Positions 1-8,310 of a stretch of DNA of 58,800 nt are shown one piece after another. Within the stretch, counting starts at the first letter, position 1; the number at the start of each line of letters is the position of its first letter. The stretch lies in the NCBI GenBank assembly GCA_009924135.1, contig RFSE01000015.1, positions 1-58,800 on the forward strand, written 5' to 3'. Below the pieces are notes generated by a model. It had not been told where the DNA came from. It did not search any database and was given only the letters and a program-made list of their open reading frames with translations. This stretch comes from Pseudomonadota bacterium (GTDB lineage: Bacteria; Verrucomicrobiota; Verrucomicrobiia; Limisphaerales; SXTU01). The translations under genes were made by a program, and so were the position numbers.

Positions 1-402
1 GCCGTTGCCGCCTTTGGCCTTGGCTCCGACGAGATTCATCTGATTGAGGGTCAGCGCGCCGCTCCCACCCACGACGAAGAAGCGGGCTTTTTTGCCCGTG
101 GCATCCAGCGTCGCCCCATTGCCGTTGATCGTCAGGTTACAAGTAATCCGTGGGTAGAGCGTACGCCCCGTTCGCTCCGTGTTGTCGATGTAGACCGTAT
201 CGTCGGCCAGGTAAGTCGCCCCGGCCGCCAGCTCGATGATCTGCGTCCCACCGGCGGTGTTCGCCTTCTGTATGGCCTCAACTAACGTGGTGGTGGCCGA
301 ACTGGCGTCCGTGCCATGCGCCGTGGAGTTGACGGTGTACGTGGCCGCTGGCGCACTAACCGCAAACAAGGAGGCCGCAAGGGCGAGAACAATCGTTTTC
401 AT
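1..402 (-). CDS. Truncated exported beta-helix/CSLREA-like surface protein (N-terminal 134 residues)
   Basis: Read on the minus strand from ATG at 402, the frame stays open to the window edge, so only the N-terminus is present. It begins with a signal peptide (MKTIVLALAASLFAVSAPA) and continues with 'TLVEAIQKANTAGGTQIIELAAG' -like text split over residues 39-61, then 'NLTINGNGATLD' and 'ALTLNQMNLVGA'. This is the usual opening of verrucomicrobial right-handed beta-helix or choice-of-anchor surface proteins: an EAI-AN motif followed by INGNG coils. The function of such proteins is normally extracellular (adhesion or polysaccharide binding). The specific role here cannot be told from the fragment. 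Confidence 0.75.
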   Translation of the reverse strand, partial: MKTIVLALAASLFAVSAPAATYTVNSTAHGTDASSATTTLVEAIQKANTAGGTQIIELAAGATYLADDTVYIDNTERTGRTLYPRITCNLTINGNGATLDATGKKARFFVVGGSGALTLNQMNLVGAKAKGGNG

Positions 403-716
403 CTGATAAATTGCAAGGGTTGAAGCTGACCTCAACGTACCGGATTGACTCAAAGCACGGCTGAGAGTTGCGCAGCCTCACGATTGACTCCGCACTCCAT
501 TCAGCATGGTGTGACTAAGTCAAAAGGAGACACCGCACCAAAAAAAATTAACGAACTCGGATTTGATTTTCCTGCGGAGGAAATTAAAGCGATGACACGT
601 ATAAGGGTCAAGGCATCTTGCCAAAAATCGTGTAACAACCGTGTGAGCGCAAATTCCAGGCTTCGAAAAGCGTTTCCGGCTTCCGCCGCGCCGCCAAGTT
701 CGCTTCAATCCCGCGC
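403..716. other. Intergenic, no convincing gene
   Basis: This 314-base gap separates two divergent genes and must hold both promoters. Short frames exist on both strands, but none has recognisable protein character. The A/T-rich stretch around 535-640 is the most promoter-like part. I cannot assign exact -35/-10 boxes. Confidence 0.5.
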
Positions 717-1670
717 ATGAAAATTGTTGTCCTTGATGGTTACACCTTGAACCCCGGCGATCTGAGCTGGGCAGCCTTGCAGGCGCTCGGCGAAGTGGCG
801 TTGCACAATCGCACGCCACCGGGCGAGGTTGCGGCGCGGTGCGTGGATGCGGAGATCGTCATCACCAACAAGGCGCTCCTGCCGCGTGAGATCATCACGG
901 CTTTGCCCCAGTTGAAGTTCATCAGTGTGACGGCCACGGGCTACAACATCGTAGATGCCGTCGCCGCGAAGGAACGCGGCGTGCCGGTGAGCAACGTGCC
1001 GCTTTACGGGACGCGCGCCGTGGCCCAATTCACCATGGCCCTGCTGCTGGAGCTTTGCCACCACGTCGGCGCACACGCGGACTCGGTGCGCGCGGGCGAC
1101 TGGGTGAAATCGGCGGACTGGTGCTATGCGCGGACGCCGCTGCTGGAGCTGGACGGGCTGACCTTCGGTGTCGTGGGCTGGGGCCGTATCGGGCAGGCCA
1201 CGGCGGAGATCGCGCGCGCGCTGGGAATGAGGATCATCGCCGCGAGCCGCACGCCGAAACCGCCGAAGGACGGCGTGGAGTTTGTGGACATGGACACGCT
1301 GTTCCGCCGCGCGGACGTGGTGAGTCTGCACTGCCCGCTCACGCCGGAGACCAAAGGTTTGGTAAACGCCGCCCGGCTGGAGCTGATGAAGCCCAGTGCG
1401 TTCCTGCTTAACACCAGCCGCGGCCCGTTGCTGGATGAAGCGGCGGTGGCGGAAGCGTTGAACAGCGGCCGCATCGCCGGCGCCGGTCTGGACGTGCTCT
1501 CGGCGGAACCGCCGAAGCCGGAGAACCCCCTGCTGGCCGCGAAGAATTGCCTCGTCACGCCGCACCAGGCCTGGGCCGCGAAGGCCGCACGCGCACGCCT
1601 CATGGACACCACCGTGGCGAACGTGAAAGCCTTTCTCGCCGGCACCCCGCAGAACGTGGTGAACGGTTGA
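717..1670 (+). CDS. D-2-hydroxyacid dehydrogenase, glycerate-dehydrogenase-like
   Basis: NAD-dependent oxidoreductase of the D-isomer 2-hydroxyacid family, 317 residues, the normal family length. The Rossmann glycine motif GVVGWGRIG is at residues 151-159. The catalytic triad is visible: Arg235 in NTSRGPL, Glu264 in DVLSAEPP and His283 in VTPHQAWA. The sequence resembles the glycerate/hydroxypyruvate reductase branch more than SerA, because no ACT or regulatory C-terminal domain follows. Likely cytoplasmic reaction: D-glycerate to hydroxypyruvate, or a related 2-hydroxyacid. The substrate is inferred, not shown. It stands alone between divergent and downstream gaps. Confidence 0.9.
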   Translation: MKIVVLDGYTLNPGDLSWAALQALGEVALHNRTPPGEVAARCVDAEIVITNKALLPREIITALPQLKFISVTATGYNIVDAVAAKERGVPVSNVPLYGTRAVAQFTMALLLELCHHVGAHADSVRAGDWVKSADWCYARTPLLELDGLTFGVVGWGRIGQATAEIARALGMRIIAASRTPKPPKDGVEFVDMDTLFRRADVVSLHCPLTPETKGLVNAARLELMKPSAFLLNTSRGPLLDEAAVAEALNSGRIAGAGLDVLSAEPPKPENPLLAAKNCLVTPHQAWAAKAARARLMDTTVANVKAFLAGTPQNVVNG

Positions 1671-1871
1671 CGGAGCAAGCTTAGTCAACGTCCTGGCGCG
1701 CGGGTCCGAGACAGGTCGCAGTCAAAAAGCCAAAGAAAACAATCGCCTTCCCGAGAAAGACTTGGCAAATAACCCGCTCCACGCGCGTCGTGGAGTCGGC
1801 GAAGACGTAATCCCGGGCCCGAATCAAACGGGATACGGCAGTTCCACCCGCGACGGACACGTGATGCTAGC

Positions 1872-2774
1872 ATGAAGAAAACGGCAACAAAAACGACGGC
1901 CAAACCCAAGCTCCGGCTGGGCCTGCCCAAGGGCAGTCTGCAGGACGCCACCATCGAAAAGATGGCCAAGGCGGGCTTCAACGTGCAGGTGAGCAGCCGC
2001 AGTTACGTCCCCTACGTGGATGACGAGGAATTGGAGATTCGTCTGATCCGCGCGCAGGAAATCAGCCGCTACGTGGAGCACGGTTATCTGGATGCCGGCA
2101 TCACCGGGCACGACTGGATCGTGGAAAATGGTTCAAAGGTCCAAGAAGTCGGCGAGTTCATTTTCAGCAAGATCAGCCGACAGCCCACCCGCTGGGTGCT
2201 CGCCGTCCCCGAGGAGTCCCCGATCAAGTCGGTGAAGGATTTGCAGGGCAAGCGCATCGCCACCGAGGTCGTGAACCTCACGAACCGCTGGCTCAAGAAG
2301 AACGGCGTGAAGGCGGAAGTCGAATTTTCCTGGGGCGCGACCGAAGTGAAAGCCCATGAACTCGTGGACGCCATCGTCGAGGTCACGGAGACCGGCTCCT
2401 CCCTGCGCGCGAACAAGCTGCGCATCGTCGAGACCTTGTTGACCTCCACCCCGCGCCTCATCGCCAACCACGATTCGTGGAAGGACGCTTGGAAGCGCAA
2501 GAAGATCGAGACGCTTTCCCTCCTGCTCCGGGGCGCACTGGAAGCCGAATCGAAAGTCGGCCTCAAGATGAACGTCCCCCGCGCCGGCCTGGCCAAGCTG
2601 CTCGAAGAACTCCCGGCCCTGCGCAATCCGACCATCTCCCAACTGAGTCATCCGGAGTGGGTGGCCGTGGAAACAATCATCGACGAAAAGATCGTCCGCG
2701 AGATCATCCCGCAGCTAAAAGCGGCCGGCGCGGAAGGAATCATTGAATATCCTCTGAACAAAGTAGTATATTGA
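1872..2774 (+). CDS. hisG: ATP phosphoribosyltransferase, long form
   Basis: First enzyme of histidine synthesis: ATP plus PRPP gives N1-(5-phosphoribosyl)-ATP. The 300-residue length is that of long HisG, which carries its own C-terminal ACT-like regulatory domain and needs no HisZ. N-terminal substrate segment: [11 protein letters not shown] (residues 14-24). PRPP loop: '[12 protein letters not shown]' (170-181). The C-terminal domain, about 222-300, holds the usual 'PTISQL...WVAVETII' text. The basic, Thr/Lys-rich first dozen residues are a small extension. Other his genes are not in this window. Histidine feedback inhibition is expected from the family. Confidence 0.95.
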   Translation: MKKTATKTTAKPKLRLGLPKGSLQDATIEKMAKAGFNVQVSSRSYVPYVDDEELEIRLIRAQEISRYVEHGYLDAGITGHDWIVENGSKVQEVGEFIFSKISRQPTRWVLAVPEESPIKSVKDLQGKRIATEVVNLTNRWLKKNGVKAEVEFSWGATEVKAHELVDAIVEVTETGSSLRANKLRIVETLLTSTPRLIANHDSWKDAWKRKKIETLSLLLRGALEAESKVGLKMNVPRAGLAKLLEELPALRNPTISQLSHPEWVAVETIIDEKIVREIIPQLKAAGAEGIIEYPLNKVVY

Positions 2775-2790
2775 TCACGTTTCGCCGGAA

Positions 2791-2811
2791 GGCGGTTGCA
2801 GCACAACCGCC
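2791..2811. promoter_or_regulatory. 8-bp perfect hairpin between hisG and the COX24-like gene
   Basis: GGCGGTTG at 2791-2798 pairs exactly with CAACCGCC at 2804-2811 around a 5-base loop. No T-run follows, so it is not a classic intrinsic terminator. It may stabilise the hisG transcript end or act as a processing site. Confidence 0.4.
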
Positions 2812-2840
2812 CAAGGCACCGCAACCAGCAGACTAACGAT

Positions 2841-2942
2841 ATGGGTTCACTGAAAAAACGCCGCAAGGCAAAGATCAACAAACACAAGCGCAGGAAGAAG
2901 CTTCGACTTAACCGTCACAAGAAGCGCACCTGGCAGAAGTAG
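2841..2942 (+). CDS. AURKAIP1/COX24-domain small basic protein (33 residues)
   Basis: A 33-codon gene starting with ATG and ending with TAG. The product is [20 protein letters not shown] followed by a basic tail ending RTWQK, about half Lys/Arg. It matches the pattern of bacterial AURKAIP1/COX24-domain proteins (MGS-KKRR-K--KHK-RK), which relate to the mitochondrial ribosomal protein mS38. The expected role is in the small ribosomal subunit. That role comes from family knowledge, not from this sequence. It lies between two hairpins, one at 2791-2811 and one at 2970-3005, as expected for a short independent transcript. No Shine-Dalgarno is visible upstream. Confidence 0.8.
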   Translation: MGSLKKRRKAKINKHKRRKKLRLNRHKKRTWQK

Positions 2943-2969
2943 GCGTTTAACGCTTGTCTTTCCGCTTCG

Positions 2970-3005
2970 GACGGCACAGTCCTGCCACAACGGGGCTGTG
3001 CCGTC
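2970..3005 (+). terminator. Probable intrinsic terminator after the COX24-like gene
   Basis: A perfect 10-bp stem, GACGGCACAG (2970-2979) with CTGTGCCGTC (2996-3005), around a 16-base loop and followed by the short T-containing tail GTGTTTG. The T-tract is weak. The stem runs right up to a GTG at 3006, which argues against that GTG as the start of the next gene. Confidence 0.55.
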
Positions 3006-3035
3006 GTGTTTGATCGTATCCGTTTCCAATTCATC

Positions 3036-4715
3036 ATGCGACCGATTGTCCTGCAAACGCTTGTCGCGCTTACCGCGCTCGGCACCCTGTCCGGCTGCGC
3101 TACGGCCAAACGGGCGAAGGCCCCTGCTGAACCGACCAGCAAGGTTGCCGAAGCCCCCCTCTCCAAGGACGACCTGGATAAACGCGTCGAGGCGCTGTCC
3201 CGCTTCGCCGCCGGGGTCAGCGAGGAACTGCGCGACCAGCCAGACGAGGCGGTCGAACAATTCTACAAGTCCGTTCTGGCCGACCCGTCGAATGAGCCGC
3301 TGGTCATTGATGTAGCCCGTCGGCTCATTCGCAAGAAGCAAACCGACAAGGCCATCGATGTTCTGACCCGCTGCGCCGCCCAGCCAGGCAGCTCGGGCAT
3401 GGTGGATGCGCTGTTGGGGATCGCGCAGTTGCAGGCAGGTAAATCCGATCTGGCCATCGCCTCCAGCCGCCGGGCCATCACGAAGATGCCCAAGTCCTTC
3501 CTAGGCTATCAGAACCTTGCCACCGTCTATCTTCAGACCAAACGCCCGAAGGAAGCGCTGGCCACGCTGGACGGAGCCGCCGCCCTGCCCCCGCCCGATT
3601 CCGCCTTCCTGATCGATCTCGGCGAGGCGTACCGCAACTACCTTTCCGAAGTACCGCGCGATTTTGAGACGGTGAAGCCCAAACTCATCGCCGTCCTCGA
3701 TGCCGCTGCGAAGCTGGAGCCCCGCGCCCAGAACCTGGTGGTCCGGCTGGCTGAACTGTGGAGCTTCGCCGGAGAATACAAGCGCGCGGCGGAACTTTAC
3801 ACGCGGATGCTTGACCGCCTGCCGAACAATGCCTTGTTACGCGGTCGTTTGCTTGACCTCTTCGTGCGGGCCAACGACATGAAGGCTGCGCAGACCCAGT
3901 TGGATTCCCTGGTCCGCGAGCAGCCCACCAATCCCCGCTGGCACGCGATTCGCGGCGAACTGGCCGCCGAACTGAAGGAATGGGACAAGGCGATCGAATG
4001 TTTCCAGAAGGCCATCCAGCTCGGGGACCGGCTCCCGGAAATCATTGAGCCATCCTACTTTGGACTGATTGGCGTCCACCTGAACCGGGACAAGCCGGCC
4101 GATGCCTTGAAGGTAATCGAGCAGGCCCGCAGCAAGCTCAAGCTGAGCTTTGGCCTCGAATTTTACACCGCGCTTGCCTATACCCGCGCCAAGGATTACG
4201 CCGAAAGCATCAAGCATTTCACCGCCGCCGAACTGCTCGCCAAGCGCGACGACCCCGAGCGGCTCACCGCTTTGTTTTACTTCCAGGTCGGCACGGCTTA
4301 CGAACGGCACAAGGATTTCAAACAGGCGGAAGCCTACTTCCGCCAGAGTCTGTCGATATCGCCGGACTTTACCGAAGCGCTGAATTACCTCGGCTACATG
4401 TGGGCCGAGCGTGGTGAAAACCTGTCCGAAGCGCGCGGGATGATCGAGAAGGCGCTCAAGCTGGAACCGGACAACGCGGCCTTCCTGGACAGCATGGCCT
4501 GGGTGCTTTTCAAGTTGAACCAACCCAAGCAGGCGCTCGAATACCAGCTCAAAGCCCTCAAGCTCCAGAAGGAGCCCGACGCCACGCTGCATGATCATCT
4601 CGGCGACATCTACCTCGCCCTGAAGCAACCGGCCAAGGCCCGTGAGCAATGGGAACAGTCCCTCGCCATCGAGCCGAATGACGTCGTCCAGCAAAAGCTC
4701 AAGGGCAAGCAATGA
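3036..4715 (+). CDS. TPR-repeat lipoprotein
   Basis: Product of about 559 residues. It begins with a lipoprotein signal, MRPIVLQTLVALTALGTLSG, with lipobox LSGC and acylated Cys21, so it is probably membrane-anchored and periplasm-facing. The rest is a long run of TPR helical pairs, such as 'ALNYLGYMWAERGENLSEA', 'AFLDSMAWVLFKLNQPKQA' and 'LHDHLGDIYLALKQPAKA'. TPR arrays scaffold protein complexes; the partner is unknown. The ATG at 3036 is preferred over the in-frame GTG at 3006: the earlier start sits on a terminator-like stem and would put ten residues before the signal peptide. The stop overlaps the next gene by four bases (ATGA), so the two are translationally coupled. Confidence 0.85.
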   Translation: MRPIVLQTLVALTALGTLSGCATAKRAKAPAEPTSKVAEAPLSKDDLDKRVEALSRFAAGVSEELRDQPDEAVEQFYKSVLADPSNEPLVIDVARRLIRKKQTDKAIDVLTRCAAQPGSSGMVDALLGIAQLQAGKSDLAIASSRRAITKMPKSFLGYQNLATVYLQTKRPKEALATLDGAAALPPPDSAFLIDLGEAYRNYLSEVPRDFETVKPKLIAVLDAAAKLEPRAQNLVVRLAELWSFAGEYKRAAELYTRMLDRLPNNALLRGRLLDLFVRANDMKAAQTQLDSLVREQPTNPRWHAIRGELAAELKEWDKAIECFQKAIQLGDRLPEIIEPSYFGLIGVHLNRDKPADALKVIEQARSKLKLSFGLEFYTALAYTRAKDYAESIKHFTAAELLAKRDDPERLTALFYFQVGTAYERHKDFKQAEAYFRQSLSISPDFTEALNYLGYMWAERGENLSEARGMIEKALKLEPDNAAFLDSMAWVLFKLNQPKQALEYQLKALKLQKEPDATLHDHLGDIYLALKQPAKAREQWEQSLAIEPNDVVQQKLKGKQ

Positions 4716-5104
4716 CCCGCATGGAGCGCCGCTTCTCCAAACATTACTCCCTGGCTGAAGCGCGCGAACTGCTCCCTCAGTTAAGCACTTGGCTTACCCA
4801 GCTGCAGCGTCTCCGACGCGATCTGGCGTCCTACGAGCAAAGCACGCAGGAGCGCTTGAATGAGGGCGAAAACTTCGGCGGCGGCAAGGTCCACCAGTGG
4901 GTCCGCAACCTCGCCGCCTTCAAGGACATCATCGAGGAATTCGACCAGCGGGAGATCCAGGTGAAGGATCTGGAACGCGGCCTGATCGATTTCCCTGCGA
5001 TGCACGGTGGCCGCGAAGTCTTCCTCTGCTGGGAACTTGGTGAGGACGACATCAAGCACTGGCACGACATCGACAGCGGCTACGCCGGACGCGAAGCGCT
5101 CTGA
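4712..5104 (+). CDS. DUF2203 family protein
   Basis: 130 residues with the signature of DUF2203: 'FSKHYSLAEARELLPQL' near the N-terminus, a charged coiled-coil middle, and the diagnostic C-terminal block 'GLIDFPAMHGGREVFLCW' followed by ELGEDDIKHWHDIDSGYAGR. Length is normal for the family. The biochemical role of DUF2203 is not established to my knowledge. It overlaps the TPR lipoprotein gene by four bases, so the two are probably co-transcribed. No signal peptide, so cytoplasmic. Confidence 0.85.
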   Translation: MTRMERRFSKHYSLAEARELLPQLSTWLTQLQRLRRDLASYEQSTQERLNEGENFGGGKVHQWVRNLAAFKDIIEEFDQREIQVKDLERGLIDFPAMHGGREVFLCWELGEDDIKHWHDIDSGYAGREAL

Positions 5105-5107
5105 CCG

Positions 5108-5131
5108 CGGAACGCCAGCCTCCAAACTGGC
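5108..5131. repeat. Short hairpin repeat, same family as the pair at 15655-15723
   Basis: A 24-base unit beginning CGGAACGCCAG and ending CTGGC, forming a GCCAG/CTGGC stem. It aligns without gaps to each arm of the inverted pair after sufC, differing at about five positions. Two of those differences are compensatory (A-T here, G-C there), so the stem is kept. The remaining gap to aroB at 5307 holds no other feature I can name. Confidence 0.5.
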
Positions 5132-5307
5132 GGTTGCACAAAAGTTTCCGCAACCACTCCCCTGCCCCCAATTCGCCTGTCAAATTGGGCAGAGTAATCA
5201 GGGGCAAGCGAATGATCTGAAAAGGCCGACGGCAAGCCCCATCCCAACGGATTACTTCCCCGCACAATCTGTGTGACTGTCCGCCTCTGCGGCTTTACCT
5301 TTGCCCC

Positions 5308-6411
5308 ATGCGCTCTGTGAAGGTGTCCCTCGGGACCCGCAGTTACGAAATCAAGATCGACAGCGGTTTGCTGGCCGGACTCGGCCCGGATTGTGCCACG
5401 CTCAAACTCGGGCAAAAGTGTGCCGTCATCACGGACACCAACGTTGCTCAACGCTATGCCAAACCCGCGTTGACCAGCCTCAAGCGCGCCGGTTTCGAAG
5501 CCGTGCTCATCACCGTCCCCGCCGGCGAGACCGCCAAGCGGCTCAAGCACGTTGAATCTTGCTTCAACCAGCTCGCCGAGCACCGGCTGGAGCGAAAGTC
5601 CTTCATCGTCGCGTTGGGCGGCGGCGTCGTGGGTGATCTCGCCGGCTTCGTCGCTGCAAGCTATCTGCGGGGCATTCCTTTCGTGCAGGTGCCCACAACT
5701 TTGCTCGCGCAGGTGGACAGTTCCGTCGGCGGCAAGACCGGCGTGAATCTGGCCGCTGGCAAGAACCTGGTCGGCGCGTTCTACCAACCGCGACTGGTGC
5801 TCTGCGACCTCGCTTCCTTCCGCACCTTGCCGGAGCGCGAGTTCCGTGCCGGGCTCGCCGAAGTCATCAAATACGGCATCATCTACGACGCGGAATTGTT
5901 CGCCTTCCTGGAACGCGACATGGCGAAGATTCTGCGCCGTGACGCACCCTCCCTGGCCCACATCGTCGCCCGCTCCTGCGAGATCAAGGCCGACGTGGTG
6001 TCGCAGGACGAAACCGAGGGCGGGCTGCGGGCGATCCTCAATTACGGCCACACCATCGGCCATGCGATCGAGGCCATCACCGCCTACGGACGCTATCTGC
6101 ACGGTGAAGCCATCTCGGTCGGACAAGTCGCCGCCTCGCTCATCTCCGCCGAACTGCTGGGCCTGCCTGCGCAGGACGTGGAACGCATCCGCACCTTGTT
6201 CATTGCTGCGGGCCTGCCGGTCAGCATCAGGCTGACCAGCACCCAACGCTCGAAACTCCTTGCTGCGATGACCCTCGACAAGAAAGTCAGTGCCGGCGAG
6301 ATCATGTTCGTACTGGCCGAACGCATCGGCAAAGTCATCTGGGGCCAAAAGGTGCCGTCGGCCGCCGTGAACCGTGCCCTTGATTTGGTGGCTCAGCGCA
6401 CTGAACACTGA
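5308..6411 (+). CDS. aroB: 3-dehydroquinate synthase
   Basis: Second step of the shikimate pathway: DAHP to 3-dehydroquinate, NAD- and metal-dependent, cytoplasmic. 367 residues, the usual length. NAD-binding block VALGGGVVGDLAGF at residues 101-114, then 'VPTTLLAQVDSSVGGKTG' and 'GKNLVGAFYQP'. The three metal ligands are visible: Glu185 (AGLAEVIKYG), His248 (LNYGHTIGHA) and His265 (YLHGEAISVG). The last codons lie in a short degenerate repeat of CACTGAA/TACTGAA units that runs into the next gene's start. Confidence 0.96.
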   Translation: MRSVKVSLGTRSYEIKIDSGLLAGLGPDCATLKLGQKCAVITDTNVAQRYAKPALTSLKRAGFEAVLITVPAGETAKRLKHVESCFNQLAEHRLERKSFIVALGGGVVGDLAGFVAASYLRGIPFVQVPTTLLAQVDSSVGGKTGVNLAAGKNLVGAFYQPRLVLCDLASFRTLPEREFRAGLAEVIKYGIIYDAELFAFLERDMAKILRRDAPSLAHIVARSCEIKADVVSQDETEGGLRAILNYGHTIGHAIEAITAYGRYLHGEAISVGQVAASLISAELLGLPAQDVERIRTLFIAAGLPVSIRLTSTQRSKLLAAMTLDKKVSAGEIMFVLAERIGKVIWGQKVPSAAVNRALDLVAQRTEH

Positions 6412-6427
6412 ATACTGAAGACTGATC

Positions 6428-7018
6428 TTGAGCGCCGTCAGCGAAACCATCGTCCGCGAATACCTCGAACTGCACGGCTTCTTTGTCCGCCAGCAGCGGA
6501 AGTTCATCGCCCCGTCCAAACACGAGGATGACGAGATCGATTTCTACGCCCTGAATCCGCACTACACCCCGTCGGTTCCCCTGCCCTTCATCCTCAGCTC
6601 GGCGGACCTTTCCGGAATGGCCCGCGCGCTGGTCGTGGTGAAGGGCTGGCACACCGAGACGTTTAGTCCGGGAATGCTGGCCTCCACGCCCGAAATCTTC
6701 CGTTTCGTCGAACCGGCGGCTTTCGAACAGACCGCGAAGACATTCGGTGGCGATGGCCCCCTCACCAAGCTGCTCGTCGTACCCGCGCTGCCCACTGGCG
6801 AAGAAGCACGCGCCCAAAGCATCGAACTATTGCGCGCGAAAGGGATCGATGCCGTGATTTCGTTCCCAACCGTGCTGGCCGACCTGATTGCGGAGGTCGA
6901 AGCCAACCGCAACTACCAGAAGTCCGACCTCCTTCAAGTCATCCGGATTCTCAAGAACTACGACTTTCTCCGTGAACCGCAGTTGGAGCTGTTCAAACCG
7001 GGGCGGAAGAAACGTTGA
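6428..7018 (+). CDS. Conserved hypothetical protein, possible restriction-nuclease-like fold
   Basis: 196 residues from a TTG start; no in-frame ATG is available near the N-terminus. I do not recognise the family. Visible features: an amphipathic N-terminus 'VREYLELHGFFVRQQRKF', an acidic stretch 'HEDDEIDFYALNP' followed by 'ARALVVVKGWHTETFSP', and a basic C-terminal tail ending in KPGRKKR. The spacing of E/D-(I)D and VKGWH recalls the D...(E)xK core of PD-(D/E)XK folds. This is only a hint. It follows aroB by 16 bases and precedes the next gene by 3 bases, so it is probably in the same operon. Confidence 0.7.
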   Translation: MSAVSETIVREYLELHGFFVRQQRKFIAPSKHEDDEIDFYALNPHYTPSVPLPFILSSADLSGMARALVVVKGWHTETFSPGMLASTPEIFRFVEPAAFEQTAKTFGGDGPLTKLLVVPALPTGEEARAQSIELLRAKGIDAVISFPTVLADLIAEVEANRNYQKSDLLQVIRILKNYDFLREPQLELFKPGRKKR

Positions 7019-7021
7019 GCC

Positions 7022-8053
7022 ATGCGCCCGTTGCTCTTCATCTGCGCCGCCCTGTTGTTTATGCCCGCCAAGTTCACCCGCGCTGAAGAGAAAAAGACCG
7101 CCCAGCCGGCTGCCGACTTCGTCCTCGTCATTCACGGCGGCGCGGGCGTGGTAGGGAAGGACGAGCTGACGCCAGAGCAGGAAAAGGCTTCGCGCGCGAC
7201 GTTGGATGCCGCCCTGCAGGCTGGCCACTCCGTGCTCGCCCGGGGCGGCCGGAGCCTGGATGCGGTGATCGCCGCCATCAAGATTCTGGAGGACTCGCCT
7301 CTCTTCAACGCCGGCAAAGGCTCGGTGCTCACCGCCGACGGTACCGTGACCATGGACGCCTCCCTCATGGATGGCGCCACCCGTCAGGCTGGGGCGTGCG
7401 CGGATATCCGGCACGTCAAGAACCCGATTGACCTCGCCCGGTTGGTGATGGACCGGACTCCCCATGTCCTGCTCACCGGTGAGGGAGCCGAACTGCTGGC
7501 GAAAGAGCACGGTCTGCCACTGATGCCGGCAGAATACTTCATCACGGACCATCGGAAACTACAGTTGCAGCGCGTGCAACAACGCGAGAAGGCCCGTAAA
7601 GCCGGTGACAAAAAGGCGCAGATAAATCCGCTGGAAGCCATCGGCACGGTCGGTGCGGTGGCGCTGGACAAGCACGGCAACCTCGCGGCGGGCACCTCGA
7701 CCGGTGGCATGGTGAACAAACGGTTCGGTCGCGTGGGCGATTCGCCGATCATCGGTGCCGGCACGTATGCTAACAACCTCACCTGCGCCGTCTCCGGCAC
7801 CGGCCACGGCGAGTTCTTCCTGCGCAGCGTAGTGGCCTACGATATTGCGGCGAAAATGGAATACCAAGGGGTGGCTCTCACGAACGCGGCCACCGAAGTG
7901 GTGATGCGCAAGCTCACGGAAGCCGGGGGCAAAGGTGGCGTCATCGCGTTGGACGCCAAGGGCAACGTGGCCATGCCCTTCAACACCGAAGGCATGTATC
8001 GCGGCGTCATCCGGCCGGATGGCAAGCCATGGACCGCCATTCGGAAGGACTAA
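7022..8053 (+). CDS. Exported isoaspartyl peptidase/L-asparaginase (Ntn hydrolase)
   Basis: 343 residues with a signal peptide (MRPLLFICAALLFMPAKFTRA), so probably periplasmic. Family blocks: VIHGGAGVVG (36-45), 'GRSLDAVIAAIKILEDSP', 'FNAGKGSVLTADG', and the autocleavage site IGTVGAVALD with the nucleophile Thr209. After cleavage, Thr209 would be the N-terminus of the beta chain. Later blocks 'GTSTGGMVNKRFGRVGDSP' and 'SGTGHGEFFLR' are substrate-site segments. The family hydrolyses beta-aspartyl dipeptides and often L-asparagine. It is also called a type 2 or plant-type asparaginase. Confidence 0.93.
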   Translation: MRPLLFICAALLFMPAKFTRAEEKKTAQPAADFVLVIHGGAGVVGKDELTPEQEKASRATLDAALQAGHSVLARGGRSLDAVIAAIKILEDSPLFNAGKGSVLTADGTVTMDASLMDGATRQAGACADIRHVKNPIDLARLVMDRTPHVLLTGEGAELLAKEHGLPLMPAEYFITDHRKLQLQRVQQREKARKAGDKKAQINPLEAIGTVGAVALDKHGNLAAGTSTGGMVNKRFGRVGDSPIIGAGTYANNLTCAVSGTGHGEFFLRSVVAYDIAAKMEYQGVALTNAATEVVMRKLTEAGGKGGVIALDAKGNVAMPFNTEGMYRGVIRPDGKPWTAIRKD

Positions 8054-8106
8054 ATTCAGGTGCAGAAATACTCTGGCCGAATCCTCGTTGTGAACCCTCG
8101 ACCGCC

Positions 8107-8242
8107 TTCTCCCTCACCCCAGCCCTCTCCCGCTGGGAGGGGGGGCCACGTAGCCCGACTAGGTTGGCAGGGGGCAGCGATTGGACTGGGATGGTCGAAG
8201 TTTCTCCCTCTCCCAGCGGGAGAGGGCCGGGGTGAGGGAGAA
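8107..8242. repeat. Inverted repeat pair, 33-bp arms (CTCACCCC/GGGTGAGGG family)
   Basis: The arm at 8107-8139 is repeated as its reverse complement at 8210-8242 with a single mismatch; each arm also contains a small CTCCCGCTGGGAG palindrome. It sits in the gap after the isoaspartyl peptidase gene. A related pair occurs at 43331-43455. This is a REP-like intergenic element, not coding. Confidence 0.75.
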
Positions 8243-8310
8243 CGGCCACGAAGTCCTGCACGCTTAGTTCTTTCGGACTTTTTCGGGAGTAAACAAACCG
8301 CCCTCGGCTG

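Noticed and set aside
445-720. Possible 91-residue gene before the D-2-hydroxyacid dehydrogenase
   Set aside because: No recognisable domain, overlaps the start of a confident gene and lies in a divergent promoter region.
3006-3035. GTG start for the TPR lipoprotein
   Set aside because: It adjoins a 10-bp terminator-like stem and adds residues before a complete lipoprotein signal.
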